A stretch of 43,962 nucleotides of DNA from Pseudarthrobacter enclensis (lineage in GTDB: Bacteria > Actinomycetota > Actinomycetes > Actinomycetales > Micrococcaceae). The translations under genes were made by a program, and so were the position numbers. Below the pieces are notes generated by a model. The model searched no databases and was not told where the DNA came from. It saw only the letters and a program-made list of their open reading frames with translations. Location: positions 1 to 43,962 of the forward strand of contig NZ_JAUSRE010000031.1 in NCBI RefSeq assembly GCF_030811655.1. The letters run 5' to 3'. Numbering within the stretch: the first letter of the stretch is position 1; each line of letters starts with the position of its first letter. Shown here piece by piece: positions 26,102-34,298 of this stretch.

Positions 26102-26402
26102 CAAGAAATGCACCCAAGCAGCTGAATTTTCGCTCTCCGTAGGCGTGCCCTACGCACAGGTGAAGTGGTTCCGCGGCCGGGACACCACCGAGCGGTCCAA
26201 GTCGACGTGCCCGGACGAGAGCTGCTGCAAACGGCCGCCGGCCGCGCTGGCCTCGGAATGTATAAATGGGCGCCGGCTACCGGGCGCACACGGGGGCTGG
26301 ACCACCGGGGCATGTGTCGGGGCCCGTGCCTTCGGCCGTGGTCCGTGACGGTCCTGCCAAGGCCGTAAAGTTGATGCGGAAGTTTCCAACGAAGGAGCCT
26401 TG
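26102..26402. other. Leader/intergenic stretch, no supported gene
   Basis: Continuation of the divergent region. A short open frame (26145 on) reads VPYAQVKWFRGRDTTERSK, but I see no ribosome site and no family. It could be a fragment of a lost regulator; nothing firm can be said. Confidence 0.3.
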
Positions 26403-27947
26403 ATGCACGACCGTATCCGCCACGCCGGCATGCACGACCGTCTGATGTCCGCCGAGCAGGCCGCTGCTCTAATCAAGCCGGGCATGACGGTAGCCATGAG
26501 TGGATTCACCGGCGCCGGGTACCCCAAAGCTGTACCGCAGGCTTTGGCAGCCCGGATGGAGGCAGCCGCCGCGACGGGGGACCAGTTCCGGATCAAGGTC
26601 CTCACCGGCGCGTCCACAGCCCCCGAGCTCGATGGCGCGCTGGCCAAAGCCAACGGCATGGAACTGCGCCTGCCGTACCAGTCCGACCCGGCACTGCGGG
26701 AGCGCATCAACAACGGCGAAATCGACTACGTCGACATGCACCTGAGCCACGTCGCCCAGCACACCTGGTCCGGATTCTTCGGCAACATCGACCTCGCCGT
26801 GATCGAAGTCGCCGGCATCCTGGAGGACGGCCGGCTGATCCCGTCCTCCTCCGTCGGGAACAACAAAACCTGGCTCGAACAGGCAGATCACATCATCCTC
26901 GAAGTCAACGCCTTCCAGCCCGCCGGACTCGAAGGTATGCACGACATCTACTACGGCACCGCCCTGCCCCCGCACCGGAAACCGATACCGCTGACCGCAC
27001 CGGATGAACGTATCGGCGAACCCTACCTGCACGTGGACCCCGCCAAACTCCTCGCCGTCGTCACCACCGACGCACCCGACCGGAACTCCCCCTTCAGCGC
27101 CCCCGACGAAGCCTCCCGGCAAATCGCCGGGCACCTCCTGGACTTCTTCGACCACGAAATCAAACGAGGCAGACTGACCAAAACCCTCCTCCCGCTTCAA
27201 TCCGGGGTGGGCAACATCGCCAACGCCGTCCTCGCCGCCCTGTCCGAGGGCGGCTACGAAGGGCTCACCGCCTACACCGAAGTCATCCAGGACGGCATGC
27301 TTAACCTGATCCGCAACGGCGTGATCAAGATGGCCTCGGCCACCTCGTTCTCCCTCAGCGCCGCGGGCGTCAAGGAGTTCAACGAGAACGTCGACTTCTA
27401 CCGCACCCGGATCCTGCTGCGCACCCAGGAAATTTCCAACCACCCCGAACTCATCCGGCGTCTGGGCGTGATCGCGATGAACGGCATGATCGAAGCCGAT
27501 ATCTACGGCAACGTCAATTCCACCCACATCGCCGGCAGCAAAGTCATGAACGGAATCGGCGGCTCCGGGGACTTCGCCCGAAACGGGTCCCTCTCAGTCT
27601 TCATGTCACCCAGCACCGCAAAAAATGGCAGCATCTCGGGCGTCGTGCCCATGGTCAGCCACGTCGACCACACCGAACACGACACCATGATCATCGTCAC
27701 CGACCAAGGCCTCGCCGACCTGCGCGGACTCGCACCCAAACAGCGCGCACAACTAATCATCGACCGCTGCGCACACCCCGACTACGCCCCAATGCTCCAG
27801 GACTACTACGACCGCGCCAGGCGCGAAAGCTACGGCAAACACACCCCCCACCTGCTCACCGAAGCCCTCTCCTGGCACGACAGACTCGTCGAAACCGGCA
27901 ACATGCGGACCCAGCCCGACCTTCAAGCAGTCAGCGCGACCCGATAA
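26403..27947 (+). CDS. Succinyl-CoA:acetate CoA-transferase / acetyl-CoA hydrolase family
   Basis: 514 residues from ATG 26403 with AAGGAG at 26394-26399 upstream. It matches the Cat1/AarC/ScpC class: 'MSGFTGAGYPKAVPQAL', 'FGNIDLAVIEVAGILEDGRL', 'QSGVGNIANAVLAAL' (glycine loop, ~266-280), catalytic Glu293 in 'YTEVIQDGMLNLI', 'MNGIGGSGDFARN', 'VDHTEHD'. It moves CoA between succinyl-CoA and acetate, giving acetyl-CoA without ATP cost. Divergence from aceA indicates shared acetate-related control. Hydrolase activity is the alternative reading of the family name. Confidence 0.93.
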   Translation: MHDRIRHAGMHDRLMSAEQAAALIKPGMTVAMSGFTGAGYPKAVPQALAARMEAAAATGDQFRIKVLTGASTAPELDGALAKANGMELRLPYQSDPALRERINNGEIDYVDMHLSHVAQHTWSGFFGNIDLAVIEVAGILEDGRLIPSSSVGNNKTWLEQADHIILEVNAFQPAGLEGMHDIYYGTALPPHRKPIPLTAPDERIGEPYLHVDPAKLLAVVTTDAPDRNSPFSAPDEASRQIAGHLLDFFDHEIKRGRLTKTLLPLQSGVGNIANAVLAALSEGGYEGLTAYTEVIQDGMLNLIRNGVIKMASATSFSLSAAGVKEFNENVDFYRTRILLRTQEISNHPELIRRLGVIAMNGMIEADIYGNVNSTHIAGSKVMNGIGGSGDFARNGSLSVFMSPSTAKNGSISGVVPMVSHVDHTEHDTMIIVTDQGLADLRGLAPKQRAQLIIDRCAHPDYAPMLQDYYDRARRESYGKHTPHLLTEALSWHDRLVETGNMRTQPDLQAVSATR

Positions 27948-28577
27948 AATCATGCTGGAACACTGGTCCAACAGCGTGGCCCCGGGGATCCGCCACGAAC
28001 TCGCAGTGAAGGCGGCAATCAGTCCCGCGGCACTTGACCGCGCCTCCCCGCCCAGCCCTGGTCCGAACCTGATGGCTATGCTGCGTCGCTGGGCATAGGT
28101 GGCCAATGCGGTGCGGTGGCAGTAGAGCCAGGAACGAACGTTCTGCTTCCCTGACGACACCCGGGACGAAGAGACTGCGCCACCCGGGTGACGGCTCCCG
28201 GTCAACGCATCCGAAATGTTCCCCGCCCCTTAGACCGTGGACGAGAGCCAGCGAATTGCGACATGGTGATGCGGGCCGCGATGGCGGCACCGCCGACAGA
28301 TCCGGGGGAGTGTTTTCAGCTCGGCTGTGCTGAAGAACTTTTCAATTGCTTGCCGCGGGTTGGCCCCCTCATCCACGAGAAGCCCTCCCCGATCCGGCGT
28401 CCTGCCAGGCCCAGGGTTGCCCGGGCCCAGCCAGCCTTCCGACAATGCCAAGCACGCCCACAAAAGCGGACTCACTGGCACGTTTCTATCCTTCAGGAAG
28501 TGGTCCGTTCCGGCCGCAGTAGCGAAACTGTTCTGCCGCCGGGACGGAAACTGCGGGCGTGAGGGCGAGGGGGCAGC
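27948..28577. other. Long intergenic stretch with one doubtful micro-frame
   Basis: About 630 nt without a supported gene. An ATG at 27952 opens 48 codons (MLEHWSNSVAPGIRHELAV, then LMAMLRRWA, stop at 28098) directly after the CoA-transferase stop, but it lacks a ribosome site. Beyond 28100 neither strand shows recognisable coding. It may be decayed DNA. Confidence 0.35.
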
Positions 28578-29087
28578 TTGAACAGGATTGACATTCCGGG
28601 CAAGGGTACCTTCGAGCTGTCCCGTCGTGTCCCGCAGATGTGGTATAAGCCAGGGGCCACGGTCGACTCCGAGGAAGTGCGTGCCTGGATCACCGCCATG
28701 GACAATCTTGGCAACGGTGTCCCGCTGCCGGTGCTGATTAACATCCAGGGGGTGACCTTCTCGGCCCCCGCACGGAAGATCTTCCCCGACGGTGCCCATG
28801 TTTCCCGCATGCCACTGCTCGGGTCGTCCCCCGTTGATCGGGTGGTCGCCATGTTCCGTCTACCCCTTCTGCCAGTGGACTTTCCGATGAGGTACTTCAC
28901 GTCAGCTGAACAAGCACTGGCCTGGCTTCTCGAACCACCGGAAGCGTCAGTCCACCCTGGGACCGGGGCGCGGGACTTCGGGCGGTCGTGGGCGACGGGC
29001 CCTGGCCCTGGCCCTGGCAACCAGGAGAGTCAGGACGCCGCCCAACCAGGCAAGCGCGGTGAGGAGCACCAGGCCGATCGTCGCTAA
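28578..29087 (+). CDS. DUF7793/STAS-like regulatory-fold protein
   Basis: 169 residues from a TTG at 28578 with GAGGGGG upstream. 'DSEEVRAWITAMDNLGNGVP', 'LPVLINIQGVTFSAPARKIF', 'LGSSPVDRVVAMFRL' and 'FPMRYFTSAEQALAWL' match a SpoIIAA/STAS-like fold common in Arthrobacter-type genomes (recently grouped as DUF7793). The last ~45 residues (after EPPEASVHPG) are low-complexity, rich in GP and charged residues, and probably disordered. Role unknown; related folds act in anti-sigma networks or lipid binding. Confidence 0.7.
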   Translation: MNRIDIPGKGTFELSRRVPQMWYKPGATVDSEEVRAWITAMDNLGNGVPLPVLINIQGVTFSAPARKIFPDGAHVSRMPLLGSSPVDRVVAMFRLPLLPVDFPMRYFTSAEQALAWLLEPPEASVHPGTGARDFGRSWATGPGPGPGNQESQDAAQPGKRGEEHQADRR

Positions 29088-29155
29088 CGGGTGCATGGCG
29101 AAAGCTTAGGACCGGAAGTCCGGTATTCCCGGACGCAGCTCCGCAGCGTGGTCAC

Positions 29156-29187
29156 GAAAAAGGCGCGCCCCGTTCGCTGAGCGCGCC
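29156..29187 (-). terminator. Hairpin terminator (copy 1 of a 33-bp repeat)
   Basis: GGCGCGC (29162-29168) pairs with GCGCGCC (29181-29187), and on the minus strand a run of U follows (AAAAA at 29156-29160 on the plus strand). It lies downstream of the peroxiredoxin-like gene. Bases 29162-29194 recur identically at 33933-33965. Confidence 0.75.
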
Positions 29188-29211
29188 CTTCCCGAAATAC
29201 CTCGGCCCGGC

Positions 29212-29736
29212 TCAGGCGGCGCCGCGGGCCGGGTAGTCGTGGTCCTTGGCGTAACGGACACCGGCAATCACGTCATCCAGTGACGGCCGGCCGAAGGGCA
29301 TGGTGGCTGTGCTGGACCAGAACAGGGTGCCGTCCTCATCGAGGATGAAGATGCCTGGTTCGTTGAACAGGTCCGGCTCGCCGTCTTTGATCGCGTGGGA
29401 GAGGTTCAGGCCCCAGGCCCGGGCGGCTTCCTCTCCGAGGCCGTAGGCGACCGGGAGGTTGGCCAGGTGCCATTCATTCACGATCCGGGCACTCCGATCC
29501 GCCGTTTCCATGCTGACGGCGGCCACCTGAGCGATACCGGCGGATTTGAGGTCCTCGATCCGCTTGTCGATCTCGGCCAGCTGCTTGCGGCAGATCGGGC
29601 AGTGCAGGCCCCGGAAGAAGACGATGAGGCTGAAACGACCGCCGTCCCCGGTGCCGAGCTTCAGATCATCGGTGGTTCCCCCGCCCACCAGTGGCAGTCC
29701 AAGGTCGGGTGCTGTCTGTGTCGGAACGAGTGTCAT
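29212..29736 (-). CDS. Peroxiredoxin-like (AhpC/TSA) protein
   Basis: 174 residues, ATG 29736 after GGAGGG. A thioredoxin fold with CxxC at Cys46-Cys49 (VFFRGLHCPICRKQL) is the active-site segment of the AhpC/TSA 'peroxiredoxin-like' group. 'AAVSMETADRSARIV', 'VAYGLGEEAARAWGLNLS' and 'EPGIFILDEDGTLFWSS' complete the fold. The CPIC motif differs from classical peroxiredoxins, so disulfide reductase-like activity is possible. Cytosolic. Its neighbour on the same strand is an old yellow enzyme, suggesting an electrophile or oxidant response. Confidence 0.85.
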   Translation of the reverse strand: MTLVPTQTAPDLGLPLVGGGTTDDLKLGTGDGGRFSLIVFFRGLHCPICRKQLAEIDKRIEDLKSAGIAQVAAVSMETADRSARIVNEWHLANLPVAYGLGEEAARAWGLNLSHAIKDGEPDLFNEPGIFILDEDGTLFWSSTATMPFGRPSLDDVIAGVRYAKDHDYPARGAA

Positions 29737-29773
29737 GATTACCCTCCTGCTGTGAAGTTGCTGGCTTCGGGAT

Positions 29774-30877
29774 TTAGGCGGTGTGTTCGAGTTCCCAGTC
29801 CTTTACGTCGGCGACCGGCGAGAAGAGGCTGCCGTCGAGTTCGTCGAGGTTGTCGTTGTTGCGTGCCCGGCGGGGCCAGTCGCGGGTGGCGAGAGCTGCT
29901 TTGCCGAGTGCGATGACGTCGGCCTCCCCGTCGGCGATCAGGGTGGCTGCTGCTTCCGGTTCATCAAGGCTGCCGTTGGCAATAACCGTCAAGCCTGCGT
30001 GCTGCTTGGCCAAGGCGGCGAGGGAGTCGCCTTCCTCGCCAAAGGCAGGGGCGTCAGCACGGTATTCGGTGGTGTGGATGTAGTCGATTCCGGTGGCGGC
30101 CAGGGCGGTGAAGATCGTCTTTGCTTCGTCGGCCCCGCCGGCCCATTTGTGCGTGTAATCGCTGACCTTGCCCTGGGAAACGCGGATGCCGACGCTCATG
30201 TCGGGCCCCACCGCGTCGCGGACGGCCCGGCTCACCTCAACGGCAAGCCGCACCCGGTTTTCGGGTGTGCCGCCGTACTGGTCGGTGCGCTGGTTCAGGT
30301 AGTCCGTGAGGAACTGGTCCAGCAGGTAGCCATTCGCGCCGTGGATCTCCACCCCGTCGAAGCCGGCGGCCTTCGCGTTGAGCGCCGCGTTCACGAAGCC
30401 CTCGCGCACCTCGTCGAGCTGCGCTGTCGTGGCCTCTTGCGGTTGGCGGTAGGGTCCTTCGCCGCGGTAGAAGCCTAGCTGTTCTCCCTTGGGGGCGACA
30501 GCGGAGGGGCCAAGCGTGGAGTCAACGAACCGGTTGCCCTGTGACTGGGCGCCCGCGTGCATGAGTTGAGCGAAGATGCGTGAGCCGCGGGCATGGACTG
30601 CGTCCACGACCTTGACCCAGGACTCGGCCTGTTCGGCGGAGGCCAGGCCCGGCTGGAACAGGTAGCCCTGGCTGTGGGCGGTGTCGGTGTAAATCCCTTC
30701 GGTGATGAGCAATCCGAAGCCGCCGGCCGCGAACCGGGAGTAATAGGATGCCATCCGCCCGGTGGCGTGGCCTTCCTCGGAGGCGCTGACACGGGTCATC
30801 GGGGCCAAGGCCACCCGGTTGTGCAGCTCGGTGGAGCCGATTCGAAGGGAGGTCCAGAGGGGATCGAGATTGGGCAT
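29774..30877 (-). CDS. Old yellow enzyme-type NADH:flavin oxidoreductase
   Basis: 367 residues from ATG 30877 (AAGGAC upstream; longer frame to 30949 rejected). FMN-binding TIM barrel: 'NRVALAPMTRVSA', 'FGLLITEGIYTD', 'RIFAQLMHAGAQSQ', active-site 'GVEIHGANGYLLDQFLTDYL' (His and Asn as in OYE), 'QYGGTPENRVRLAVEV', 'VIANGSL', and 'DVIALGKAALATRDWPRRAR'. It reduces activated alkenes such as enones or nitroesters with NAD(P)H. It is 37 nt upstream of the peroxiredoxin gene, so probably one unit. Substrate not known. Confidence 0.93.
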   Translation of the reverse strand: MPNLDPLWTSLRIGSTELHNRVALAPMTRVSASEEGHATGRMASYYSRFAAGGFGLLITEGIYTDTAHSQGYLFQPGLASAEQAESWVKVVDAVHARGSRIFAQLMHAGAQSQGNRFVDSTLGPSAVAPKGEQLGFYRGEGPYRQPQEATTAQLDEVREGFVNAALNAKAAGFDGVEIHGANGYLLDQFLTDYLNQRTDQYGGTPENRVRLAVEVSRAVRDAVGPDMSVGIRVSQGKVSDYTHKWAGGADEAKTIFTALAATGIDYIHTTEYRADAPAFGEEGDSLAALAKQHAGLTVIANGSLDEPEAAATLIADGEADVIALGKAALATRDWPRRARNNDNLDELDGSLFSPVADVKDWELEHTA

Positions 30878-31010
30878 GAAAGTGTCCTTGAAAGTCTCGG
30901 CGATTGTTCCTGGCATGGGCTGTTGTAGAGAAGCCCGTATTAGCGGCAAGACCAGGGCGCGGCATTAAATTCCTGCCCGGTTGGCCTTCCCGCCTGTTGC
31001 GGGTCGTGTT

Positions 31011-31380
31011 TTAGGCGGTTGCCGCCAAGTTCGGCGCCAGCTCGGTCAGAGTTGAAACCGTGAAGTCCGGAGCCTCAAAATAGGCCGGGTAGCTGTCTCC
31101 GGCCCTGTTGAGCCACGCTGTCCGCAGCCCAGCCCGGGCGGCGCCGTGGATGTCCCACGGATGCACAGCCACGAGCAGCATGCTGCCAGGGTCCGTTCTG
31201 GTACTGGCTGCCGCGTATTCGTAGGAGCCGCGGGCAGGCTTCCACGCGGGCGCGTCTTCAACCGACAGCAGCGACTCAAATTCATCCGTGATCCCGGCAT
31301 CGCTGAACAGCTTTCCGGCGATTTGGGCTGAGCCGTTGCTGAGCGTCACCAGACGGAACCCTGCGGCCGTGAGTGCTCTA
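31011..31380 (-). pseudogene. 2-haloacid dehalogenase (HAD type II), C-terminal fragment
   Basis: Coding homology starts at about 31380 (RALTAAGFRLVTLSNGSAQI) without a true start and runs to the stop at 31011. It carries HAD motif II (TLSNGS), the motif III lysine (APAWKPARGSYEYAA) and 'VAVHPWDIHGAARAGLRTAW', the typical C-terminal half of type II haloacid dehalogenases. The matching N-terminal half is at ~33103-33339, same strand, with an IS110 element between. Confidence 0.8.
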
Positions 31381-31687
31381 GACGATATGAAGTGAGGGAC
31401 GCCGGGGTTCTGGTCCCGTCCGGGGTCGGGCCATTTTTGCCGGGGGCCCGCCCGCAGCGGCCCAGTTTGGTTGTAACCGTGCCGTCTTCGTGGTGGGCTG
31501 GCCGCTTCGGGGGCCGTGTTCCCGGCGCTGATGCCCTCTATCCCGGACGGGTCCAGGTAACGGCTGGGGGGCCGGGGCCTTCTGTTTCACAGAGGTCCGT
31601 GGGTTGCCATTGGCTGACTCCCTTGGCCGGACGGCTTCGCGGGGGTGCAATGGTAGTGCCACATGTGAGGTTTGGGAGGTCCCGGCT
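31381..31687 (+). ncRNA. Candidate IS110 bridge-RNA region (5' non-coding end)
   Basis: About 300 nt of GC-rich, non-coding DNA precedes the IS110 recombinase. In IS110-group elements (IS621 is the type case) the 5' non-coding end encodes a structured bridge RNA whose loops pair with target and donor DNA. Position and length fit. I did not fold it or find loop complementarity, so this is by analogy. IS1111-group elements instead put the RNA downstream. Confidence 0.4.
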
Positions 31688-32794
31688 ATGTTTGAGCATA
31701 CTTTCATCGGCCTCGATGTTCACGCCGTTAACGTAGTCGGCCATGCGCTGAACCCGGGCAGCGGTGAAATCAGTGTCCATACGATGGCCGCTGACCCCGC
31801 GGTGGTCCTGGAATGGGTTCAGCGGTTCGAGCCGCCTGTGAAGGTCGTTTACGAGTCCGGGCCGACAGGGTTTGTCCTAGCCCGGCACCTGCGGGCGGCA
31901 GGCATCAACTGTGTAGTGGCAGCCTCATCGAAGCTGCTGCGTGCACCTGGGGACCGCGTGAAAACCGACCGCCGGGACGCCCGGGTTCTGGCTGAGATGC
32001 TCGCGGTCGGTTCGGTCACCAAGGTGCGCATCCCAGACCCTGACGAGGAGGCACTGCGGGACCTGTCCCGGCTGCGATCCGGCGCTGCAAAGGATCTTGC
32101 GCATGCCCGCCAGCATGTGAATGCTGTCCTGCTCCGCCACGGGATCCGCTATCCAAAAGACACCCGCTGGACGCAGGAACACCGGTTGTGGCTGCACCAG
32201 CAGCGCTTTGACGAACCGGCACTGCAGTTCACCTATGACGCCGACGTGGAGCAGGCCGAGCTGCTCGCCGCACACCTGGCCCGGATCGACAAACAGGTGA
32301 TTGTGACGGCGGCAGCGTGCCGCTACGCTCAGGTGATTGATGCCCTGATGTGTTTACGCGGCATCCAGCTCACGACCGCGTTCGGACTGGCCGTGGAAAT
32401 CGGCGATTGGACCCGCTTCACCGGCTCATCCATCGGCTCCTATCTCGGCCTGGTTCCCAGTGAGGAATCCTCTGGCCAGTCCCGGCACCAGGGCCCGATC
32501 ACCAAAGCCGGCAACACTTACGCCCGCAAACTCCTCATCGAAGCCGCCTGGCAGCACCGGCGCCCCTATGCACGGCCAGGAGAACGGCTGCTGCACCAAC
32601 TTGAGCTTGTAACGCCAGCGACCCGCATCCGCGCCCTCGAAGGAAATCACCGGCTGCACCACAAATGGGAACACTTTGATGAACGCCACAAGATGTCAGT
32701 GAAGGCCAACACCGCTATCGCCCGCGAACTTGCCGGCTGGTGCTGGTCCCTGGCCGCACCGCTTCAGCAAGGAGAACGCATGAAGGCTGCGTGA
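31688..32794 (+). CDS. IS110-family transposase/recombinase (DEDD plus serine)
   Basis: 368 residues from ATG 31688. The N-terminal RuvC-like domain has the DEDD set: Asp10 (FIGLDVH), Glu56 (VYESGPTG), Asp94 and Asp97 (KTDRRDARVLAEM). The C-terminal Tnp_20 domain has 'LRGIQLTTAFGLAVEIGDW', 'IGSYLGLVPSEESSG' with the candidate catalytic serines at 261-262, and 'RHQGPITKAGNTYARKLLIE'. These enzymes cut and join DNA guided by a bridge RNA made from the element's own end. All catalytic residues look intact, so the element may be active. Confidence 0.93.
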   Translation: MFEHTFIGLDVHAVNVVGHALNPGSGEISVHTMAADPAVVLEWVQRFEPPVKVVYESGPTGFVLARHLRAAGINCVVAASSKLLRAPGDRVKTDRRDARVLAEMLAVGSVTKVRIPDPDEEALRDLSRLRSGAAKDLAHARQHVNAVLLRHGIRYPKDTRWTQEHRLWLHQQRFDEPALQFTYDADVEQAELLAAHLARIDKQVIVTAAACRYAQVIDALMCLRGIQLTTAFGLAVEIGDWTRFTGSSIGSYLGLVPSEESSGQSRHQGPITKAGNTYARKLLIEAAWQHRRPYARPGERLLHQLELVTPATRIRALEGNHRLHHKWEHFDERHKMSVKANTAIARELAGWCWSLAAPLQQGERMKAA

Positions 32795-33102
32795 CCCAAG
32801 ACTGCCGCCTACAGCGAGCGGCGGGGGGCGATGGCAGCACCGGAGCTAACTCGAGAGCCCGCTATGAGCAGACGGCCCGAACCACCGTCCACGCTCGATT
32901 CTAGACACCGATATGCTCCAGCCGAACAAATCGTCATGCGGTAGCCAACCCGCGAATGTCAGCCTGACACTGCCAGTCGAAAACGACTCGCCATGCCCTC
33001 CAAACCGCATCCCGACCGGCCGGCATACGATGAGCGGCCCCAGGAACCAAACCCAGGAGCCGCTCATCCATGCCTCTCTTGACAACCAGACCTACATATC
33101 AG
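32795..33102. other. 3' part of insertion with a strong inverted repeat
   Basis: No gene. GATGAGCGGC (33029-33038) and GCCGCTCATC (33059-33068) form a perfect 10-bp stem with a 20-nt loop near the right edge. It could be a terminator, part of the element's end, or the trace of another insertion. Confidence 0.4.
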
Positions 33103-33339
33103 CGGCTGGACGAGCCCTACCCCGCTCAACAGTCCCCGGAGAACGTCGGCGCCGATGGTGGCAAACGAACCGTTGTCTCCGCTGGCGGCCAGCGCGAAAC
33201 CGTTACGCAGGAGAGTCGCGAACCAGGATTTCGCCATGTAGGCGGGCGCCCCGACTTCGCGGAAGCGCTCCTCCATAGGGGACATATCGGACAGCGTTTC
33301 GTTCACATCAAAGACAATGACCGAGATGGCGGTGGTCAT
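33103..33339 (-). pseudogene. 2-haloacid dehalogenase (HAD type II), N-terminal fragment
   Basis: ATG 33339 with AAGGAG. HAD motif I, with its catalytic Asp, lies in 'ISVIVFDVNETLSDMSPMEE', followed by the cap region 'APAYMAKSWFATLLRNGFAL' and 'FATIGADVLRGLLSG'. After ~77 residues homology ends and the frame stops at 33064. Its ATG overlaps the stop of the upstream membrane-protein gene (ATGA). Confidence 0.8.
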
Positions 33340-33704
33340 GGACACTCCTTCTGGTGACTGTTGCTTCGTCGGTGAAATCCGCCCGCGCTCGGTGCTTCGG
33401 CTGGTTCCACATCCGTGCGTGCCAGGAGAGCCTCCACCACTTCGGCGACCAGGTCTTCTTTCTCCCGGCGCTTCGCGTCCTCCTGCTGGGCGACCTCGAC
33501 GCGGGCGGCCTGCCAGGCTGACCAGTGGCCGGACACCAGGGCCCAAAGCGAGAGCGCCGATACGTACAGCACTGAATCAAGCCAACCCATTATCAGCGAG
33601 AGGGGGATCATGAGGATCCAAAAGATGGCGAGCCAGCCGTTGACGCGCCGCATAAAGACGGGATCACCCTGGACCATGGCCCAGAGACTCTTGATGGGGC
33701 CCAC
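33336..33704 (-). CDS. Small two-helix membrane protein
   Basis: 122 residues from GTG 33704 with AAGGAGG 5 nt upstream. Two membrane helices (VNGWLAIFWILMIPLSLIMG and LDSVLYVSALSLWALVSGHW) precede a charged coiled-coil-like tail (ARVEVAQQEDAKRREKEDLV, then AEVVEALLARTDV). It overlaps the broken dehalogenase gene by 4 bp. Family not recognised. Confidence 0.65.
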   Translation of the reverse strand: MGPIKSLWAMVQGDPVFMRRVNGWLAIFWILMIPLSLIMGWLDSVLYVSALSLWALVSGHWSAWQAARVEVAQQEDAKRREKEDLVAEVVEALLARTDVEPAEAPSAGGFHRRSNSHQKECP

Positions 33705-33932
33705 ATATCCTCCTTGATAAATAAGGGCGGAGAGACCGCCTTGCGAACCCTGTCCATGAAGTCGTAGAGAAAGCTGGGACCAAGGGATTCCCAGGGCCCA
33801 TGGCCTTGGTCAGCGCGGCATCGACTGGCCAAGAGCCTGGACAGACCAAAAGCTGCACAAATAAATCATCTCGAGCACGCCCGGCTTGAGCGGGCGAACA
33901 CAGAGTCGGCGCCCGTTCCCGGACACGGATAG

Positions 33933-33965
33933 GGCGCGCCCCGTTCGCTGAGCGCGCCCTTCCCG
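33933..33965 (-). repeat. 33-bp hairpin repeat, copy 2
   Basis: Identical to 29162-29194 over 33 bp, including the GGCGCGC/GCGCGCC stem. It is 9 nt past the csbD stop on the minus strand, so probably its terminator; unlike copy 1 it lacks a following U-run. Confidence 0.75.
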
Positions 33966-33974
33966 TAATCCCTG

Positions 33975-34148
33975 TCAGCCCTTGAACGCGTCCTTGACCT
34001 TTTCTCCGGCCTGCTTCACGTCGCCCTTGGCCTGGTCAGCCTGGCCTTCGGCCTTCAGGCTGTCATCGCCCGTTGCGGCGCCGGCAGCTTCCTTGCCCTT
34101 GCCGCCCGCCTTCTCGGCAGCGTTCTCAATCTTGTCGCCCAATCCCAT
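33975..34148 (-). CDS. CsbD-family stress protein
   Basis: 57 residues from ATG 34148 with GAGGAGG upstream. A typical CsbD-like sequence: MGLGDKIENAAEKAGGKGKE, 'DDSLKAEGQADQAKGDVK' and 'AGEKVKDAF'. Very hydrophilic, Ala/Lys/Gly-rich. CsbD proteins are induced by general stress; function unknown. A 20-bp palindrome overlaps its probable promoter. Confidence 0.9.
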   Translation of the reverse strand: MGLGDKIENAAEKAGGKGKEAAGAATGDDSLKAEGQADQAKGDVKQAGEKVKDAFKG

Positions 34149-34194
34149 GGTGTTTCCTCCTCTGGTTGGTAGCCGTTCGCATTCGGCTGCACCC

Positions 34195-34214
34195 ATACTA
34201 AGCATGCTTAGTAT
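34195..34214. promoter_or_regulatory. Perfect 20-bp palindrome between csbD and carbonic anhydrase
   Basis: ATACTAAGCATGCTTAGTAT is fully self-complementary, 46 nt upstream of the csbD start and ~85 nt upstream of the carbonic anhydrase gene. TAGTAT within it could be the -10 box of csbD. It probably binds a dimeric repressor, perhaps MarR-like; the regulator is unknown. Confidence 0.6.
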
Positions 34215-34298
34215 CGGGTTGACAAGCCCATCAGCGGTGAAATTACCGCCTCCCCCTAGCAGATAAGGGCGCCTGCGGAGTCCCGTAAGGTAAGTAGG

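Larger units (their letters stand above)
31381..33102 (+). mobile_element. IS110-family element inserted in a haloacid dehalogenase gene
   Basis: The insertion is bounded by the two halves of one dehalogenase gene, both on the minus strand, so limits are set by where that homology ends (about 31380 and 33103). The interior holds the recombinase at 31688-32794. About 30 dehalogenase codons seem absent from both halves, so either a small deletion accompanied insertion or the ends lie slightly differently. IS110 elements lack long terminal repeats, and none are seen. Confidence 0.6.

Noticed and set aside
27952..28098. 48-codon frame right after the CoA-transferase
   Set aside because: No ribosome site or homology; retained only as a note.
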